Under the pieces are notes generated by a model. That model did no database searches, was not told the origin of the DNA, and worked only from the letters and a program-made list of their open reading frames with translations. A stretch of DNA of 7,737 bases from JANRLJ01 sp034437895 (GTDB lineage Bacteria; Chloroflexota; Anaerolineae; Aggregatilineales; Phototrophicaceae), in NCBI GenBank assembly GCA_034437895.1, contig DAOTTO010000181.1, positions 1 to 7,737 of the forward strand, read 5' to 3'. Positions 5,100 to 7,737 of the stretch are shown one piece after another. The stretch's first letter is position 1, and each line of letters begins with the position of its first letter. Made by a program: the position numbers and the translations under genes.

Positions 5100-6356
5100 A
5101 TGACAGACCAGGCCGCGCCGCAAAACCTCAGCCCCGAACATTTACTCACGCTTTATGAAATTACAGGGACGATGATTTCTAGCCTCGATTTTAATGAGGT
5201 CTTGAATCATGTGATGGATTCAATGATGGAAGTAACAAAAGCCCAACGTGGCTTTTTGATGATCGCCGATGATGAGACAGGCGAACTGCGTGTACAGGTA
5301 CATAAAGGCGAAGGCTTAGAAGAAGAAGGTTATAGCACCACGATTGTGAACCAAGTTGTCAGTACACGGCTGCCACTTTTGACGAATAACGCGCAGTTTG
5401 ATACACGCTTTCAGGCCGGACAAAGCATCATCATGCGCGGACTGCGGGCGATTTTGTGTGCGCCGATGATGGTCAAAGGCCGCCTAATGGGGGTGGTTTA
5501 TGTGGATACATCGATGCGGTCACGCAATTTTAGCAATTCTGACCGAGATTTATTGAGCGCGGTGGCGGGGCAAGCGGCGATTGCGTTGGATAATGCACGT
5601 TTATATACCGTCGCGGTGGAAAAAGGCCGGATCGAGCGCGAGTTACAAATGGCGAGCGAAATTCAGCAGGGTTTACTTCCGCACCGAATGCCCGATCTGC
5701 CGAGCTATGAAATGGCGGCGGCCTGGCGACCTGCGCGGGAAGTGGCGGGTGATTTTTATGATGCCTTTAGCTTGGGTAAAGATCAGGCCGGGGTTGTGAT
5801 CGCAGATGTTTCTGATAAAGGTGCGCCTGCTGCGTTGTTCATGGCGGTTGCCCGGACGATGATTCGCAGTCACGCTCATGCGGGTTTATTACCTGTCGAT
5901 GTCGTGGCGCGGACGAATGATCTGATTTTGGAAGATGCCGAAAGCGGTATGTTTGTGACGGTTTATCACAGCCAGTTTTTTAGCGATGGACGCAGTTTGC
6001 ATGTGAACGCCGGGCATAATCCTCCACTGTATTATCATCAGGCAGGCGGGACGGCAGAATATATGCCGCGTGGCGGGCGGGCAGTCGGCTGGTTCCCAGA
6101 TAATCCGTTGCAAGAAGTGCAATTGCAGCTCACTCCGGGTGACATTATTGTCTATTACACAGATGGCCTCACTGAAGCGGAAAATCCAGTAGCCGATTAT
6201 TATGGCGAGGCACGGCTGGCGCAAGTTGTTGCGCTGAATTCAGATCAATCGGCAGAGGGCATCCTTAAATCCATTTTGGATGATGTTGAGCTTTTCGCTG
6301 AAGGCACACCCCCTTTTGATGATTTAACTATTCTGGTTGTCCGTTATGTTGGCTGA
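5100..6356 (+). CDS. GAF domain + PP2C (SpoIIE/RsbU-type) protein phosphatase
   Basis: This 418-residue cytosolic signalling enzyme senses a signal through a GAF domain and dephosphorylates Ser/Thr-phosphorylated proteins, in this family usually anti-sigma-factor antagonists. The GAF domain spans about 16-169 (QRGFLMIADDETGELRV, GVVYVDTS). A helical linker follows (ELQMASEIQQGLLP, 181-194), then the SpoIIE-type PP2C domain (about 195-417). Metal-binding aspartates are present: D218 in GDFYD, D236 in IADVSDKG, D355 in YYTDGLTEA, and D407/D408 in PFDDLT. No membrane segment or HAMP is present. ATG 5100 is chosen over an in-frame GTG at 5016 because that codon lies upstream of the TATAAT box and AAAAGG sits 7 nt before ATG 5100. 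The transporter gene starts 44 bp downstream on the same strand, so the two probably form an operon. No antagonist, anti-sigma kinase or sigma factor is in the window, so its target and GAF ligand are unknown. Confidence 0.92.
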   Translation: MTDQAAPQNLSPEHLLTLYEITGTMISSLDFNEVLNHVMDSMMEVTKAQRGFLMIADDETGELRVQVHKGEGLEEEGYSTTIVNQVVSTRLPLLTNNAQFDTRFQAGQSIIMRGLRAILCAPMMVKGRLMGVVYVDTSMRSRNFSNSDRDLLSAVAGQAAIALDNARLYTVAVEKGRIERELQMASEIQQGLLPHRMPDLPSYEMAAAWRPAREVAGDFYDAFSLGKDQAGVVIADVSDKGAPAALFMAVARTMIRSHAHAGLLPVDVVARTNDLILEDAESGMFVTVYHSQFFSDGRSLHVNAGHNPPLYYHQAGGTAEYMPRGGRAVGWFPDNPLQEVQLQLTPGDIIVYYTDGLTEAENPVADYYGEARLAQVVALNSDQSAEGILKSILDDVELFAEGTPPFDDLTILVVRYVG

Positions 6357-6400
6357 AGGCTGTATGAATCATCCGTCATGTAGAATTGAGAGCATAATCT

Positions 6401-7570
6401 ATGGCTAAGACAGCACCCAATTACAGCAATACCCGGTGGTTTATGATTGCACTGGGTCTCGTTTTGGTCGGTCTCATCCTGTGGGCGGTTCGTAACATTT
6501 TGCTGCTGGGTTTGGCAGCCGTAATTTTGGTTATTTTTATCACCATCCCCGTCGGCTTACTTTCACGGTTAGGGGTTAAGCGCACGGCTGGGATCGCGCT
6601 GACATTTTTAGGAAGCTGTGCCTTTGTTTATCTACTGGCGATGGTCGTGCTTCCGACGATTATCAATCAGTTTGTGACACTAGGAACGGATACCGTGCCA
6701 ACGGGTGTTGAAAAGTTTGTGGAATTTTGGAACAGCGGCGAAATTCAACGGCGGTTGCCTTTTTTGCAAGATGTTGGCACAGAAGATTTGCGAATTGATA
6801 GTAATTTTTTGCAAAATGTGGGCGGTCAAGTCCTGAATACGTTACGGCAGGTGGGGGGGACGGTTGTGCCGTTTGTGAGTGGGATTGCTAATACGCTGCT
6901 GAGTACGCTCATCGTCATTTTTTTGAGCATTTTTTTCCTTGCCGAGCCGCAGAAATATAAACGCGGTTTGGTTCAACTCGCGCCTGTTTGGTATCGCCCC
7001 CGCGTTAGTTATATTTTGGAGCGAATCAACCTAATTTTGCGCCGGTGGATTTTTGCCCAGATGATTGGTATGACGACGACAGGGGTGGGGACGTTTATCG
7101 GGCTATCGCTGATCGGTATCGAACAAGCTGCTGCGTTGGCGGTGCTGACGGCGTTGTTCTCATTTGTGCCGAACTTCGGAGAATTGATCGCGGCGTTGGT
7201 GGCGTTATCGGTGGGTTTGGTACAAGCACCGGATAAGCTGGTCTTGATTGTGTTGGTGATTTACGGTGTGTCTTTTATTCAGGGGCAGATTTTGGGGCCA
7301 CTGATTACGGCGGAAACGGTGGATGTGCCGCCTGTGTTGATTCTTTTGGGGCAGATTGTGGTGGCGGGGTTTTTTGGTGTACTTGGCATTGTAATGGCTG
7401 TGCCGATTATTGCGATTGCGATGGTGTTGGTTCAGGAGGTGTATATTAAGGATATTTTAGGCGATAGGGCGGCGGATTTTACGGATGATGAAGATGATGT
7501 AGTGGTTGATGAGAAAGCGAAAGGCAATTTGCTCCCTAGCGAAGAGGGTTTAGTAGCAGACGGGATATAA
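6401..7570 (+). CDS. AI-2E family transporter (UPF0118 permease)
   Basis: This 389-residue inner-membrane protein has the layout of the AI-2E family: hydrophobic segments at about 14-30, 33-52 and 64-84, a more polar stretch (85-155), then segments near 157-181, 220-238, 242-270, 277-302 and 311-345. The conserved region FSFVPNFGELIAAL (253-266) and QGQILGPLI (294-302) match the family core. The C-terminal tail (about 358-389) is soluble and acidic (TDDEDD). The family is named after a proposed autoinducer-2 exporter (E. coli TqsA) but also includes sodium/proton antiporters, so the substrate should be left open. ATG 6401 is preceded by GAGAG at about 8 nt. It probably shares the phosphatase promoter. 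No luxS is in the window. No terminator follows; a new promoter starts 7 bp after its stop codon. Confidence 0.88.
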   Translation: MAKTAPNYSNTRWFMIALGLVLVGLILWAVRNILLLGLAAVILVIFITIPVGLLSRLGVKRTAGIALTFLGSCAFVYLLAMVVLPTIINQFVTLGTDTVPTGVEKFVEFWNSGEIQRRLPFLQDVGTEDLRIDSNFLQNVGGQVLNTLRQVGGTVVPFVSGIANTLLSTLIVIFLSIFFLAEPQKYKRGLVQLAPVWYRPRVSYILERINLILRRWIFAQMIGMTTTGVGTFIGLSLIGIEQAAALAVLTALFSFVPNFGELIAALVALSVGLVQAPDKLVLIVLVIYGVSFIQGQILGPLITAETVDVPPVLILLGQIVVAGFFGVLGIVMAVPIIAIAMVLVQEVYIKDILGDRAADFTDDEDDVVVDEKAKGNLLPSEEGLVADGI

Positions 7571-7577
7571 ATTGGGC

Positions 7578-7607
7578 TTGACATGGTAAGGACGCTAGGA
7601 TTATGAT
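7578..7607 (+). promoter_or_regulatory. Sigma-70-like promoter at the right edge
   Basis: A perfect TTGACA (7578-7583), an 18-bp spacer and TATGAT (7602-7607, five of six consensus bases) lie just after the transporter stop. The predicted start is near 7614, reading out of the window. This is the best -35/-10 pair in the sequence. Confidence 0.55.
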
Positions 7608-7613
7608 TAAAGA

Positions 7614-7737
7614 ATGTTAAAGAACGACGCATTAACAACTCAGAAAAGAAACAGGCGCAGCAGCCGGTAAGGAGAGTGAGGAGCGCACCCCACTCGACCA
7701 GAAACGGTGAGCAGTGGGCGGCGCAAGCAGGAGCGAC
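7614..7737 (+). other. Start of an unidentified transcript, structured, cut by window end
   Basis: Downstream of the promoter is a purine-rich stretch with no recognisable gene. A long hairpin can be drawn at 7683-7724: GCGC/GCGC, then CCCACT/AGTGGG, then an upper stem CTC-ACC/GGT-GAG closed by loop AGAAAC with one bulged G. The only ATG frame is 18 codons (7614-7670). Another frame is open from 7607 to the edge but has no ATG; its GTG at 7676 is only 1 nt from AAGGAG, too close for normal initiation. It could be a structured small RNA or a long leader of the next gene. I do not see the conserved cores of RNase P RNA, tmRNA, SRP RNA or rRNA. Confidence 0.35.

Noticed and set aside
7604..7630. 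boxA-like TTCTTTAACA on the - strand
   Set aside because: It points away from any rRNA and no rRNA sequence is present. A short match is expected by chance.
7614..7670. 18-codon ORF starting at the predicted transcript start
   Set aside because: It has no ribosome-binding site and no regulatory-peptide pattern such as a run of one amino acid. It may be chance, though a leaderless peptide cannot be excluded.
7432..7737. - strand frame open from the right edge into the transporter gene
   Set aside because: It overlaps the conserved-family coding tail of the transporter, is a Ser/Thr-rich antisense translation and has no start signal.

Overview
The window looks like chromosomal DNA of a free-living bacterium with roughly 50% GC. 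The most likely source is a member of the Chloroflexota (Anaerolineae-like). This rests on gene content, on a GAF + SpoIIE-type phosphatase with the N-terminal style common in that phylum, and on intergenic regions crowded with short palindromic and tandem repeats. It is an inference from style, not from a marker gene. I recognise six protein-coding genes. No rRNA, tRNA, CRISPR array or complete insertion sequence is visible.

Left part (1-1358, + strand): a 134-bp nested-palindrome repeat sits at the very edge, followed by a terminator-like hairpin (154-190) and a complete tyrosine recombinase gene (282-1358) with all six catalytic residues. Middle (1361-4616, - strand): three genes read leftward in the order M20 metallopeptidase, L-threonine aldolase, CPBP-like membrane protein. 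The CPBP gene ends 2 bp from the integrase stop (convergent). It follows the aldolase closely and is probably co-transcribed with it. The 151-bp gap between M20 and aldolase holds a GCAAAGG-rich inverted repeat. Immediately before the ATG of both M20 and aldolase lie four tandem heptamers of the form CTRANNN, and these contain the likely ribosome-binding site.

Intergenic region 4617-5099: heptads, a degenerate palindrome, a small hairpin, a second copy (135 bp) of the left-edge repeat, and an extended -10 promoter. This promoter drives a rightward pair: a GAF/PP2C (RsbU/SpoIIE-like) phosphatase (5100-6356) and an AI-2E family transporter (6401-7570). Right edge (7571-7737): a good sigma-70-like promoter lies right after the transporter stop. 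It reads into at least 120 nt with no convincing ORF but with a long hairpin, so it is either a structured RNA or the leader of the next gene.

The gene products are ordinary housekeeping or signalling proteins. The unusual material is in the repeats: a paired mobile-looking palindrome whose hairpin loop is inverted between copies and whose G-rich arm is a strong G-quadruplex motif; heptad repeats used as translation-initiation regions; and a CPBP-family protein lacking both active-site histidines.
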